14,032 nucleotides of DNA from Cylindrodendrum hubeiense (GCA_014621425.1 JAANBB010000703.1:1-14032), one strand, 5' to 3'. Positions 1-9,904 are shown, counted from the first letter of the stretch. The notes: generated by a model not told the origin, from the sequence alone. Made by a program: numbers and translations.

Positions 1-538
1 CCTCGCCACCACCATCAACTCCCCCCCCCCCCCTCTCCCCCCCAGGTCGCATCTGCACCACGCAGGTGTGATGCCAGGGGGCGCGCGCTTACCTGCATGC
101 GCTCCTCAGGTTGGGCAATGGCCAGTGCCTGAGACGGGCAATTCTGCGATGCGGTGTAAAGCCTCCGCTCATCGGCGACTTGGTCTGTGTGTTCAAAGAC
201 GTCTTGTCTGGTCTTGTCTGGTCTTGTCTTGTCTCGTCTGCAACTCGCGTGCTCGCATGCTCGTCTTGTCAAGGCCAGTGTCCATCAGTGGCAAGTAAGT
301 AATCAGACCAAAGTGGTTGTATTCAAAACCTTGCGTCAAGTAAAGCTGCTAATTACCTAGACCGTTCCTTCTATATTGCTACCCAACTCGACGGCCGTCT
401 GGTGTATACTCACACCATGCTTCCGTTTCTGTTTCCGTTTCCTTGCCTCACGGCCCCAAAGACACACCAACAAACATGTTTCCGTGCCCTTCACGCCCTT
501 AAACCCTCCCGCCCACCCGTAGCTCGTACATTCCATAA
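1..538. other. Downstream flank of VPS10; no gene seen
   Basis: This stretch follows the VPS10 stop on the minus strand and presumably holds its 3' UTR and terminator. It contains C-runs near the window edge (21-33 and 37-43), a 10-base tandem repeat at 201-240, and a six-base-period stretch of TTTCCG/TTTCTG units around 420-446. Small frames exist on both strands but are repeat-driven and show no recognisable protein. No clear polyadenylation motif was picked out. Confidence 0.6.
201..240. repeat. 10-base tandem repeat, GTCTTGTCTG type
   Basis: Four consecutive 10-base units: two perfect GTCTTGTCTG copies (201-210, 211-220) and two variants (GTCTTGTCTT, GTCTCGTCTG). The repeat at 13661-13720 is closely related when read on the minus strand. 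Confidence 0.9.
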
Positions 539-3500
539 TCAGACCTCCTCGTCGCTCTCCTCTCCTAGTAGCTCACCCTCGTCATCATCCACCTCGGCAT
601 AGTCGCCCCGTCCACGAGCAAAGCTGTCCCGCGTCGTGAATCGCCTCGTGCCCGTACTAGAGAACCAGCCTTCGCTGCGTCCGCCGCTGACTCGCTCGTA
701 CGCCCCCGAGGCTGTTCGCCACAGACTCGTCGCAACCAGCGGCAGCGCAACCACCACCGCAGCCATAGCTGAGATGGCGATGACGGGGTACTTGATCCAC
801 GGCTGGTCGCTGTCGAACGTCGACGAGCTGTCTCCCAGCCGGATCTGCCCAAACGACGTGTTCCAGTTGCTATACACGTACCAACCGACGGCACCGGCCA
901 AGCAAAACGGAACCACAATGGAGAAGAAGATGACCCACCCAGACGTCCGGTGCTTCTTCTCGAACTCATCCTCGTAACCGTCGCACGGGTGCTCTGTCGA
1001 CGTCTTGTCCCACTCTTTGCCTCCATCGCACGTCGTCATGGGAAGTCTGCGGTAGCCCGTCGGCTCAAACCAAGTCGTCTCGTTCGAGTTTTGCTTGCAC
1101 CACTCTTGGCCAGAGAGAGGCTCGAAGCCAGCCACCAGGCCGCATTGTCCATGGTTGTCGAGCTCATAGTTGTACGCGCTTGTTCAAGTTAGTATTCTGC
1201 CATTTCTGCTTCTCCAATTTGACCATGTCATCTGTACTTACCATTCGTAGTCGGTGCGTGCACACTTGCAATTGGAATAATCATGAAGCCGTTGGAGGTT
1301 CTGCTTGTTGTAACACTTGCGGTCTGTCCTTTTTCGTAGGTACGTCGCCACATGCCCAAACACGCAATCATTGTCCTGGAAGGGATGCTTCGGGGACCAC
1401 AGGTAGTAGTCCGACTCACTCTCCTCGTCGTACTCACATGCCTTGTCGGCCAGTCCCGTGAAGTCAAGGTTGACCGAGAACAATTTGCCCTTGTCGGGTT
1501 TGCACCAGAGAATAAAGTTGCGTGACGCTCCGGTCTGCACCGTCGTGATGTCCAACACCGTCACCTCATCGTCGGAGAACTTGTAATCCGTCCACGTCTT
1601 GCCCTCGTCGGTAGAGTACGACACGATTTTGGTCTTGGCTCCATTTCCGTGAGTCGCCCGCTGCACCAACACAATAACGCCGCCTTGGTCGCCGTATTGC
1701 CATGTCCAGTGCCCCTTCTTGACGTTCTTCCAGGTGATTCCGCCGTCAGTCGTCATGAAGGTATCTGAATCCTTAATTTCAGCTAGCTTCGATCCGACAT
1801 TGCCGACACCAAAGATGAGGCCAACCGCAGTGCTAGCCGCAAACGTCTTCCGCTTGTCGTCTCGCTCCGAGTAGTTGTGGAGATGCAAGGCACACTTCTT
1901 GTCGCCATTGGAACTGCTACACTTGTACGACTTGCCGTCGGCATCTTTCTGAGGTGGTGCTAGGAAGCCCCATTCACCACCATCATTGTGCGAGATCAGC
2001 GTCTGAAGCTCTTTGGCGTCCTTCTTGTCCGGGTTGCTGACGACATTGATCAGGCTAACGCCCTCTAGCCCAGCCACTTTTTCGAAATCCACGTATCCCT
2101 CACTGTTAGAGTTGATGTTGGAGGCGCTGAGGACATAAGAGGTGCCGTTGGAGTTGCTCTTGATGATCGAGCCGAGCTCCCGATCTTTGGTAGTTTTGGT
2201 CGCGATAAACAGGTTGACGGCATGATACGAGCTATCTAGGACAGTGTATGAAGTCTCGTGGGTGTCGTGGAAGTTGAAGGGGTAGCGGGCAGCCTCGAAA
2301 TGCTTTCCATCCAGACTGGCAAGGGCCTGCAGCTCACCATTGCCGGTATCTTCGGCAATCAGAATGAACTCACTCATGGTCGCAAAGTTTATGATCGATC
2401 CGTTGAAGAATGTCTTGTCCTCGTCAAAGAAGTCGTCGCTCGACGCGATGGTGTTGGGAGCATCGTTGTTCTCCTTCTGCTTGGCAAGGCAGACAATCTG
2501 TTTGAGGGGGCGGAATTTGTAGGCCGAGTGTCCGGTGAATTCGCACCTTTCCACGTAACGCAGCATCGTTCTCCAGTTGTCGCCACGATCCGTCGAGATT
2601 GAAGCCTCAATGAAGCATTCCTTGTTCCCCGAAACATTGTCGCACGTCTCACCCACCCAAACTATCCAGTCCTTTTTGTCCGGATGGAAGTTCAGGGGGT
2701 GGTGCTTGCTTGAGACTTTTGACGGTGCCTTGAAATTGTGGAAGCTCTGGCCTCGGTCGATGGTGTAGATGACCGTTTCGTCAGACGTGGTGAAGAAGAT
2801 GACATCCTTGTAGTAATCGTGTGGGTAGATGCCCATGATCTTCTCCTTCTCTAGGATGGGCTTCCATGTCTTTCCATGGTCAGTTGTACGCCACAAGTGG
2901 TCTACCTTCATGTCCCCCGTGTTTATGGGTCTGACAATAACCGTCTCGTCCGTTCCAGCGCTGGAATCGCCGCGGTCCAGGTAGAATTTCTGGAAGTCGT
3001 TGAATTCGGAGCCGAACTCAACTTTCTTGTGACCGACTTCTCCGCTAGCGGGAGCACCTGGAGTCTTGTCATCGTCACCGCCAGACCCGCCGGAGCCACC
3101 TCCATCAGAGCAACTCCTCTCAGTTTCATCATCTTTCTGAGAGCCCTTCTTTCGCTTGCAAGTATTTCCCGGAATAAGTCTCCAACCGGAGGAGCCCATG
3201 AATTTTCCTTCTGCTCCCTTTTCACAGGAGCCCTCTGGAATTGGGATTGGGCCAGCTTGCTTGCAAACGCCTTGGTCCTCGGGGTCTCGCTGAAAGTTGT
3301 AGTCGCATTCGAAATCGGCGTCTGTGCATTCGCAATCCTCGGTCTTGGACACAGGGTCCTTGAAGTCGCTGTTGACAAAACAGTCGGCAGCCTTCTTGCG
3401 TCGATCGTATGTCTGCTTGTGGCCCATGACGCAGGTTGGCTTGCCATCATCGTCCACCCGAGCAAACCAATCTTCCATATCCTTCTTTCCACATTTTGAT

Positions 3501-5152
3501 TTTCCGAGGGTGCTGAAGTCAATGGAAATCAGGTAGTAAGTCCTGTCCTTTTCACCCAGGAGTAGAAACTTTGGGCTTGTCGAGTCTTGGGTTGTTGTCA
3601 GGAGGTCTGGCTTGATGGCAAGGCCGTCTGGGAGAGGAACGGGTTCCCATTTTTCGCCATGGTTTAGAGAATAGGAGAACTCCTTGACATCTTCTTTGGT
3701 AGTGTCTTTGATGGCAATGAGGATTGAGCCGGAATCGCCAAATTCATACTTGTGTGGTCCGTCTAACGCTTTTGTCCAAGTCACTCCGGCGTCATCAGAC
3801 ACGAAGAGGTTCGAGTCTTCGAAACTGCTCAGGGACTTTCCGGTATTTCCGTTGCCCATGATAAGTCCTGGGGCAGGACTCGAATATATTCTGCCTACAT
3901 TGTCGAGCTGGGTAACCGAGTGCAGATGGATCGTATCTTTCCCAGACTTGATTGCTTCGAAGGTTCTGCCGTCATCGAAAGTCATTTTGGTGACAACGAT
4001 CTTCTCTGCGCCCTTTTCGTCAACTTCTTTTCCATTTTCAACAACATTAACCAGGAAGATTCCTTGAATGCCACTGATCTTCTCGAAGTCAACGTGACCC
4101 CTAGTATTTCGGTTGGTATAAGGGACATTCTCGGTGAAAAAGGTGCCGTTGGAGTTGCTGGTAAAGATGACTCCCATCGGGTTCGACGGATGAGATGTCA
4201 TTACGTCGACCTGGAGGCTATAATCAGTGCTCTCCAGCACAGTATACGCCTCCTGGTTGATCTGGTGGGAATGGTCGTGACTGTCGTCGGTAGGGAACAT
4301 GGCTCGGTGCCAACGAAGAGTGTCGTCAGTAACGTAGAGAGCCATCTCGTCGCTGTTGGGGGATGTGGTAGCAACAAGGATGAACTTTTTGACGGTTGCA
4401 AGATTGACAACGCCGGACACACCCTTGTTGGTATTCATGTTAGGCTCAAACTGCTGGTATGTGCCGTCTTTGAGAGAAAAGAAGGAGTCGGAGATGTAGA
4501 GTCGCTGATCCTCCTTGAAGAAGGATAGCTGATCAGCGATGATGCACATGGTTCTCGATTCGTCCAAGTCCTTTTGACCAGTAGTGAATCCCTCGGTAGA
4601 CTTGGCCCACCAGCATCCAGCGGTCGAGGGTCGGAGTTGCTTGACTGATTTAAAGCCGTCGAGTGTATATGTCGCTTCCTCATCGCAGAATATTCCGTCG
4701 CAGTTCATGCCATTGAAGATGATGCGATTCGGATCGCCGGCGTGGAATACGAGGATTTCGGGTTGGAAGGCGCTGGGGAGGCTGCCACTTTTGAACTCGG
4801 TCCAACTCTTGCCTTGATCGGTAGTCTTGTAATGTTTTGAGTCTGTAGTCAGGACGAAAGCCGTCTTCGATTCAAAGGGATGCATGACCAGCAATGCAGC
4901 GACGCCTTCGGGAATACCTCCCACAGGGCCCCAACCAGCACCGGCATTATCGGATCTGTAGATGGATCTCTCCTCCACATTGTGGAAGATGATGACATCG
5001 CTGTCCTCGAAGTAGTTGATGTTGACTGGGGGGTGTTCAAGCGGGGTGACAGAGAGCCCAGGCGTGTCTTGTTTCGCGAGGACTGCTGTTGAGAACAGGG
5101 AGAGCAAGAGGATGCGCCATGAGGCTGCAGCGGCCCTGCCTGCGAACCTCAT
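539..5152 (-). CDS. VPS10: Vacuolar sorting receptor Vps10 (sortilin family)
   Basis: Type I-like receptor that in fungi carries soluble vacuolar hydrolases such as carboxypeptidase Y from the late Golgi to the prevacuolar endosome and is recycled by retromer (family knowledge). Exons 5152-1242 and 1178-539 join in frame to give 1516 residues, close to yeast Vps10. A signal peptide (about 1-26, ending AVLA) is followed by two Vps10 domains (about 27-665 and 711-1330). Each has Asp-box/BNR turns (SDNAGAGW 67, TTDQGKSW 110, SDDAGVTW 452, TTDHGKTW 756, STDRGDNW 853, TTDGGITW 1134, STDEGKTW 1180) and ends in a Cys-rich 10CC module. Both halves carry SNSNGT followed by VDFEK, showing the internal duplication. 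A Gly/Asp-rich linker (681-696) separates them. Hydrophobic segments lie at about 1385-1407 and 1434-1455, then an acidic tail. The ATG at 5152 is the first in frame and is directly followed by the signal peptide; the frame upstream is open but has no ATG. Confidence 0.97.
1179..1241 (-). other. VPS10 intron (63 bases)
   Basis: On the minus strand the donor GTAAGT begins at 1241, a perfect TACTAAC branch site lies at 1194-1188, and the acceptor AG ends at 1179. Splicing joins DYE-TG to C-GCG, giving DYEC then AYNYELDNHGQCG. This restores the cysteine pattern of the second 10CC module and links to the frame that encodes the membrane segments. Without splicing a TAA follows at once. Confidence 0.95.
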
Positions 5153-5184
5153 CGTTGCGGCGGAGCGTGGTTTGCGAGGATCAT
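5149..5184 (-). promoter_or_regulatory. Short upstream ORF overlapping the VPS10 start (ATGA)
   Basis: The only ATG seen just upstream of VPS10 opens an 11-codon frame (MILANHAPPQR). Its TGA stop (5151-5149) shares bases with the VPS10 ATG (5152-5150), forming ATGA. The uORF start context is weak (TTC before ATG), so leaky scanning or termination-reinitiation could both occur. Whether it lies in the transcript depends on the unmapped transcription start. Confidence 0.4.
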
Positions 5185-5419
5185 GAAGGAGCTGATGGAT
5201 AGAGCGAAAGTCGGCTATTCGTCGTGCGGTCGTGGAGCGCGTGGTCTGGAGGAATGTGCAATGCCGTTCGCGAACTCGTGTTGCGCTGGCCGATGATGGA
5301 GATGGATTGTTCTGGGACAGTTTGCATTCGCGCGGAGGCACGTCAGTGCCTGGAGGCAGCTGTTAACTGTTTCGCCCAGTGTGGCGCAGAGCTCAAGGCC
5401 CCCGCCACAGCTCCCCGTG

Positions 5420-5427
5420 CCACGTCA
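5420..5427 (-). promoter_or_regulatory. TGACGTGG element upstream of VPS10
   Basis: About 270 bases upstream of the VPS10 ATG the minus strand reads TGACGTGG, inside the near-palindromic stretch cacgtcacgtcgtg. TGACGTG-type cores are bound by bZIP factors of the CRE/UPR class. A link to secretory-stress control of VPS10 is inference from one short match, which could be chance. Confidence 0.15.
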
Positions 5428-6740
5428 CGTCGTGCTAGGCATACGTGTGGCTCCCGAGTATCAGCTGGAGCCCGATTCTACCACAGTACATCCTGCGAGG
5501 ATCAAAATATGCAACAAAAGATGTACGACTACCTCAATGATATCTCAGTATTTTGAATTTGGAACTACTGCTTTGTGCCGATCGTCTTGACGAGTAGGGA
5601 AGTTGGTGGTAGACACCGTGAATAATACACATTGCCAAGATAAGAACACTGCAGTGAATAAAAAGGCCAAAGTTATACTGTCTCGAGAGCCTGACTTAAT
5701 AACTACAGAATGCACCGGCAAGGTTCGTGGATCACGGAGGCTGGTATAGTAACTGGGTAGTACGCTGGAATCCTCCAACAGTCAACCAAGTATGAAGCCG
5801 GCCTTGCGATTCACCATCGAGGGGAAACGTATGAAGTAGTCACATGCACGAAGTATGCTTGGGTATCGAACCCGGTAGAGTGTTAGCTTGTCTGTACTGA
5901 TCGTTTCATGTCAAGGCCATGCTCTTCCAACGGAACCGGTGTACGATGTGTAGTGTATGACGGCATTTCCCTTATCTTGACGGCGTGGCTTAAGACGATC
6001 CAAGCAAAAGCCACGGACAGTAACTGGAGGTGGTCCAGCTAGGCAGATGCCGAGTAGGATGCGGCCCGCTCAGGGAGGCTCCTAAAAGCGATCTCACTTC
6101 CTATAGGCTCCTTCGCTTGTCCATGATGAAGGTGGCTCGTGCTGACTATACTGGCTGTGCTGGCTCGTGCTGGCACGGATGGTGCCGACATGTTCCAAGG
6201 TGTTTGCCTGCTCTTCTGATGGTGGCCTCCAACGGCGACATCGGTTGGCTTCCCAGGCCCAATTGAGACGACTTGGTCGAACAGATTTGGAAGCGGGTGA
6301 GGAGCGCCATCAGGCTCAAGAGGGAATGGCGCATAAGGGGATGAAACACGGTGGAGCCTGGGAGCTTCTTCCCCCGGTTCAGTCAGCCCCATTGCTGGCA
6401 TTGTACTGCGGAAGTACACTGGAGTCCCGTCAAGCCGGACGCGTGGAGGAGAGACGGCGTCCAAGGCTTACCCCTTTTGGGGTATAGCATCACTGATATG
6501 ACAGGCAACGCTGGAAAAGAAGATGAGGTAGAAGCTTTCGACGTCGATGAGGGGGATCGATTGCAGCCGTCTACCGTGAGATGAGAGTTGGAGTGAGAAA
6601 AACATGGAGATCAAGAATCATGGCCGCCTAAAAGTCCAATTTTCGTCCTAGTCAATCCTAGGCCCAAATGCAAACTCGGGGGGCAACCCGCTAGTCCAGT
6701 CCGAGAGCTCTGCGTACCTGCGTCTGGTCTAGAACCAAAG

Positions 6741-6768
6741 CTACCTACCTACATACCTATCTATCCAC
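6741..6768. repeat. (CTAC)n-like tetranucleotide microsatellite
   Basis: Three CTAC units followed by degenerate ATAC/CTAT/CTAT/CCAC units, seven in all. It lies in the intergenic region. Confidence 0.8.
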
Positions 6769-7361
6769 CTGCCAATAGTGTCTGCCTGTCGCGGTCTCCA
6801 TCACCTGGCCAAAGAATGCAAACAATGCATACAATGCGAACAAAAGAAACCATTGATGTTCCAAACAAGGTCGCATCCCGCGTTGACAAGACAGAAACAT
6901 CGGGCTTGGTGTTTGCTTCGGGATGTCACTGCCCCTCATTGAAAACAGCGCCCGAATCACGTAGCTGATTTGCGCCAGAGGGATGGATCTGTCCCGACTC
7001 GCCGTCAGGGTTGACCGCGACGGCCGGTACCTGCATCGCATGTACCTTAACCTCCGACGCGACCCAGGGAGATTGCTAGCTTCATGCGCACCGTGGCTCA
7101 CATGCGCCGGGGACGCAGGATCTGGGATACAGGACACGGTTGTTGTAATCTGGCCAAGATTTGCGATTGATGCGCGGAAGGCTGCAGAACCGGGAGGCGC
7201 GCCGTTGACCAGTTCGCAGTATTGCAGAGCCTGCCTTGGAGATTCAGAGCTGTCGCCGAGAGAGTTGAAAGAGGCAGAGTTGCGCATCAAGTTCTACACC
7301 GAGCCTGCGCCAGAGAACAGACGATCAAGGGGATACCTGCCAGGCCAGTAGATTCGTCCGC

Positions 7362-7388
7362 CAGGGAAGTCAGGGAAGCCAGGGAAGC
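7362..7388. repeat. 9-base tandem repeat, three copies
   Basis: The unit CAGGGAAG(T/C) occurs three times end to end (7362-7370, 7371-7379, 7380-7388), about 530 bases upstream of the NTF2-like start codon. Confidence 0.85.
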
Positions 7389-7676
7389 CAGTCCTTTCAT
7401 TTGCATCCCGCTTCTTTCTCCGGACTGGAAGCACAGGCGACCCCCCTTTTGCGCCTGTTTTGGCCGACAGCACCAGGAACACTCGAAATAGACCGAGCCT
7501 TGATCCCAACAGGTACGTGGTCGGTACCAGGCGCAGCCTACCAAACAGAAGGTACCTCCCGTCCTGTCTCTCAAACCCCTGGCTTGCGCCCGCCTATGCC
7601 AACCCACTTCGCACTCTCCCAGAACCCCAGGCCCGGAGCGTCCTCCCACCTTCACGACTCCACGTGCTTGTTTTGA

Positions 7677-7913
7677 ATCCGTATTTTCCGTCTCTCTCTT
7701 CTCCCCTCTACATCTCCATCTTGCTCCGTTCACAAACCTTACTCCTCCTCCTCCTCCTCCTCCTCCGCCTCCTCCCCCCCCGATCCCGTCGCAACTCCCG
7801 CTCCCGTCGCGCCGCATCGAGGCTGTCTCCCCTCCATCTCCCAGCTTCCAGCTCGCAAACCGACACCCTCTCCACTTCCCGCGACGAGTCGCACACATCT
7901 CGTCCCCATCGCC
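7677..7913 (+). promoter_or_regulatory. CT-rich leader of the NTF2-like gene
   Basis: The plus strand is strongly pyrimidine-rich and contains no ATG from 7677 up to the start codon at 7914, which sits in a good Kozak context (ATCGCCATGGCG). In filamentous fungi such CT tracts commonly lie at or just before transcription starts, so the start site is inferred to fall here. A 26-codon upstream frame (7596-7676) ends just before the tract and is probably outside the transcript. Confidence 0.5.
7742..7781. repeat. (CTC)n microsatellite with C-run in the leader
   Basis: Eight perfect CTC units (7742-7765), then interrupted CCTCC units and an 8-base C-run (7774-7781). It sits in the inferred 5' UTR of the NTF2-like gene, and read on the minus strand it creates misleading Gly- or Glu-rich frames. 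Confidence 0.9.
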
Positions 7914-9904
7914 ATGGCGGCCACTTACAAGCAGTTCCTGACTGCGCCCAGCTCGTCGCTGCTGGCTGACGCCGCTTCGCTGCACTATGTAACGACGACG
8001 ACGTCCTTCTCTGGCGCAACCGAAATCATCAAGCACATCAATGGTCTCCAGAAGCAAATCACCAAGAAGAAGGAAGACATCATCAACATTGTCAACGGCC
8101 AGAACGCCATTGTTCTTGAGGCTGACACTGGCCTGAGCTTCCTGACTGGTGGTGGCCCCTACCTCCCTGGCCTCGACGACAACTTCCTGACCACCCATGT
8201 TGCTTACCTCTCAATTGTTCGTTGCTTCTGAAGTCACGGCGCTCCTACTCTTCTACTTGATCGCATGCTGACTCCCCGCCCCCTAGACTCACTTCGTGTC
8301 ATTCGATGAAGCCGGCAAGATTGTCCAGATCCGCCTCCAGTGGGATCAAGGTTCGCTCCTCAAGCAGATGGACGTCATCGGAAAGTCAGGCCGCAACTGG
8401 CCCATCATCGACAGCAGAGAGCAGCTTGTCTTCATCCAAGCCTGTCTCAAGTCCTCGGGCACCCTGGCGCCAGTCGCCCCTAGCCACAACGAAACCCTCA
8501 ATCGAACACGAGGCAACTCCAACAATGCATTCCGAGACCCCCACGCGTCTCTACAGCTCTTCGGGCCTCGTGAGGAGATTGAGGCTCCCCCTCCTGGTGG
8601 CGTCATGACACCCTATGGCGGCAGCCGACCTCAGCAGCGCTCCTTTACTGAGATCCTGGGCGACGAGCCTGTCGAAGGTTCCCCAAGCGCAAACCGCCAC
8701 CGGTCCATGTCCCCCAGCAAGGGCGGTCAGGGTAAAAACTTCCAGCCCTCGCGAATCTTCGACGGCCAGCAGCATATCGAAGAGGTCGAGGAGCCCATGA
8801 CCAAGCCCAACCGTGCAATCCGCCCGAACCCCAAGAAGTACTCACATTTTGATTTCGCCGATGGTAGTGACCCCCAGGACGCGCCCGTGCCCGGCCAATC
8901 GTTCGACGACAGACCCAAGTCCAAGCACGACAGCCAATGGTCCTTTGGAGACTTTGTGACACCCCAGAAGGTTAAGCCCTCCAAGACCCTACGGACCCAA
9001 GACATCCGCCACTGGGACACCGACAAGGACACTGTTGAGGCGACCCCTGCCCAACAAGCCGCTAGGCCCCGACGAGATGCCGATACCCATTTCGAGCTCC
9101 AGGATGACGGTGAGAGAGTGCCCCACCTTCCGAGGCCCGGTGCCAAACCCCCAGGCTTCACCCACAACGAGGGACTTGGCCTATACAAAAACCAGCTGTT
9201 TGACAAGGAAGATCCAGATTCAGCTTCGGACCGTGCCCTAGGCAACATTACCAACCTCAAGGACCGCGGCAAGACCTTCGACCACCATTTCAACATCACC
9301 GACGATTCCCCCGCCCAGACCCACACCGCCCACCACGTTCCCGAAGCTCACAAGAAAGCTGTGCAGATGATGGATGCCAACTGGTCGTCCTATGAGCAGT
9401 CTCCTGCTGCCAAGAAGGAGAACAACCCTACCAAGGCCGCCAAAGATGGCATTCACATCGCTGGCGACGGAATGGGAGGCCGAAAGGGGACGAACAGAGA
9501 CTGGCTCTACGGTGAGGAGGTCGAGGCTCCTCAGTCCATTCCCTCCCGCAGGCCCAATGCAGGCCCAACTTCCGATGGACCTAGCAACGCCCGAATTCAC
9601 ATTGCCGGNGATGGCATGGGTGGCAAGGAGGGGAGTGAACCGNGATTANCTGGAGGCNGACNNNATGGGNGATGACGCTTNCNANTCCGTNCCCTCGCGC
9701 CGACAGGGNNNCAGNGCTGCTGGCACTGAGAACCAGAATACCCGGATTCACATTGCTGGTGATGGCATGGGTGGCAAGAAGGGTACCAACCGAGACTGGC
9801 TGTACGGCGAGTTGGACGAGAACACGCAGTCTGCACAAGCCGCTCCCACTCGAAAGCAGGGTACAACAAACGCTGGTGCTAAGAAGGACTTTTGGGAGTT
9901 CTAA
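7914..9904 (+). CDS. NTF2-like domain protein with C-terminal GDGMGG repeats (apparent frameshift)
   Basis: Exons 7914-8216 and 8287-9904. The first about 155 residues resemble the NTF2-like fold family found widely in filamentous ascomycetes (FLTGGGPYLPGLDDNF, then VSFDEAGKIVQIRLQWDQGSLLKQ). The rest is polar and probably disordered, with conserved-looking islands: WSFGDFVTPQK (about 319-329), QDIRHWD and DTHFELQDDG. The C-terminus has three repeats of IHIAGDGMGG(R/K)(K/E)G followed by NRDWL, starting near residues 489, 537 and 587, and ends DFWEF. No signal peptide or membrane segment is seen, so it is probably soluble. Inside repeat 2 the frame must skip one base near 9631-9636; as written, the frame stops at 9673-9675. 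Sixteen Ns lie at 9609-9715, which points to sequencing or assembly error. With one base discounted the length is 639. Function is unknown; protein or RNP binding is possible but unproven. Confidence 0.88.
8217..8286 (+). other. Intron in the NTF2-like gene (70 bases)
   Basis: The donor GTTCGT follows LSI (ATT), a branch-like GCTGAC lies about 13 bases before the end, and the acceptor CCTAG precedes ACT CAC TTC. Splicing is phase 0 and gives AYLSI-THFVSFDEAGK, a continuous NTF2-like core strand. Without splicing the frame stops a few codons into the intron. Confidence 0.92.
9448..9811 (+). repeat. Three coding repeats, about 48-50 codons apart
   Basis: Repeat cores begin at 9448, 9592 and 9743, each about 23 codons: IHIAGDGMGG, a basic KG step, then NRDWL(YGE). 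The linkers are also related (SIPSRR in the first, SVPSRR in the second), so the duplicated unit is about 48-50 codons. The DNA of copies 2 and 3 is nearly identical over the GDGMGG part, which suggests recent duplication or gene conversion. The Ns begin in copy 2 and run through the following linker. Confidence 0.88.

Larger units (their letters stand above)
5153..7913. other. Intergenic region between divergent VPS10 and NTF2-like gene
   Basis: About 2.76 kb with no supported protein or RNA gene. It holds the two divergent promoters: the VPS10 side near 5153-5450, and the CT-rich leader of the NTF2-like gene near 7680-7913. The middle (5550-7600) is of mixed composition with short simple repeats, a perfect 6-base-stem hairpin (TACCCC TTTT GGGGTA, 6469-6484), and repeated GGCTCGTGCTG (6134-6144, 6162-6172). 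Open frames of 60-180 codons occur on both strands, but none has family motifs, a signal peptide or a convincing start. Confidence 0.6.

Noticed and set aside
2876..3499. 207-codon plus-strand frame, with a similar one at 3920-4528
   Set aside because: Both lie antisense inside the well-supported VPS10 coding sequence and have no domain signature.
5153..5341. 63-codon N-terminal extension of VPS10
   Set aside because: The frame is open but lacks an ATG (it begins at a GTG) and would bury the clear signal peptide that starts at 5152.
5862..5872. tRNA-like B box on the minus strand (GGTTCGATACC)
   Set aside because: The 11 bases match the B-box pattern, but no pairing acceptor stem, D-arm or anticodon arm could be built around it on either strand, and the T-stem itself is broken. 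Treated as chance or a decayed relic.
6039..6464. 141-codon minus-strand frame
   Set aside because: It begins at TTG rather than ATG, has no recognisable motif, and overlaps other open frames of similar length.
6469..6484. Perfect hairpin TACCCC-TTTT-GGGGTA as a terminator or small RNA
   Set aside because: A 6-base stem is expected by chance in this much DNA, no gene ends nearby, and hairpin terminators are not used by fungal RNA polymerase II.
6757..7290. 177-codon minus-strand frame
   Set aside because: It crosses the CTAC microsatellite, shows no motifs or clear start context, and overlaps a 122-codon plus-strand frame. Length alone is not enough to call a gene.
7287..8198. 303-codon minus-strand frame
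   Set aside because: It is antisense to the first exon and leader of the NTF2-like gene; its Gly run comes from the CTC microsatellite. A shadow frame.
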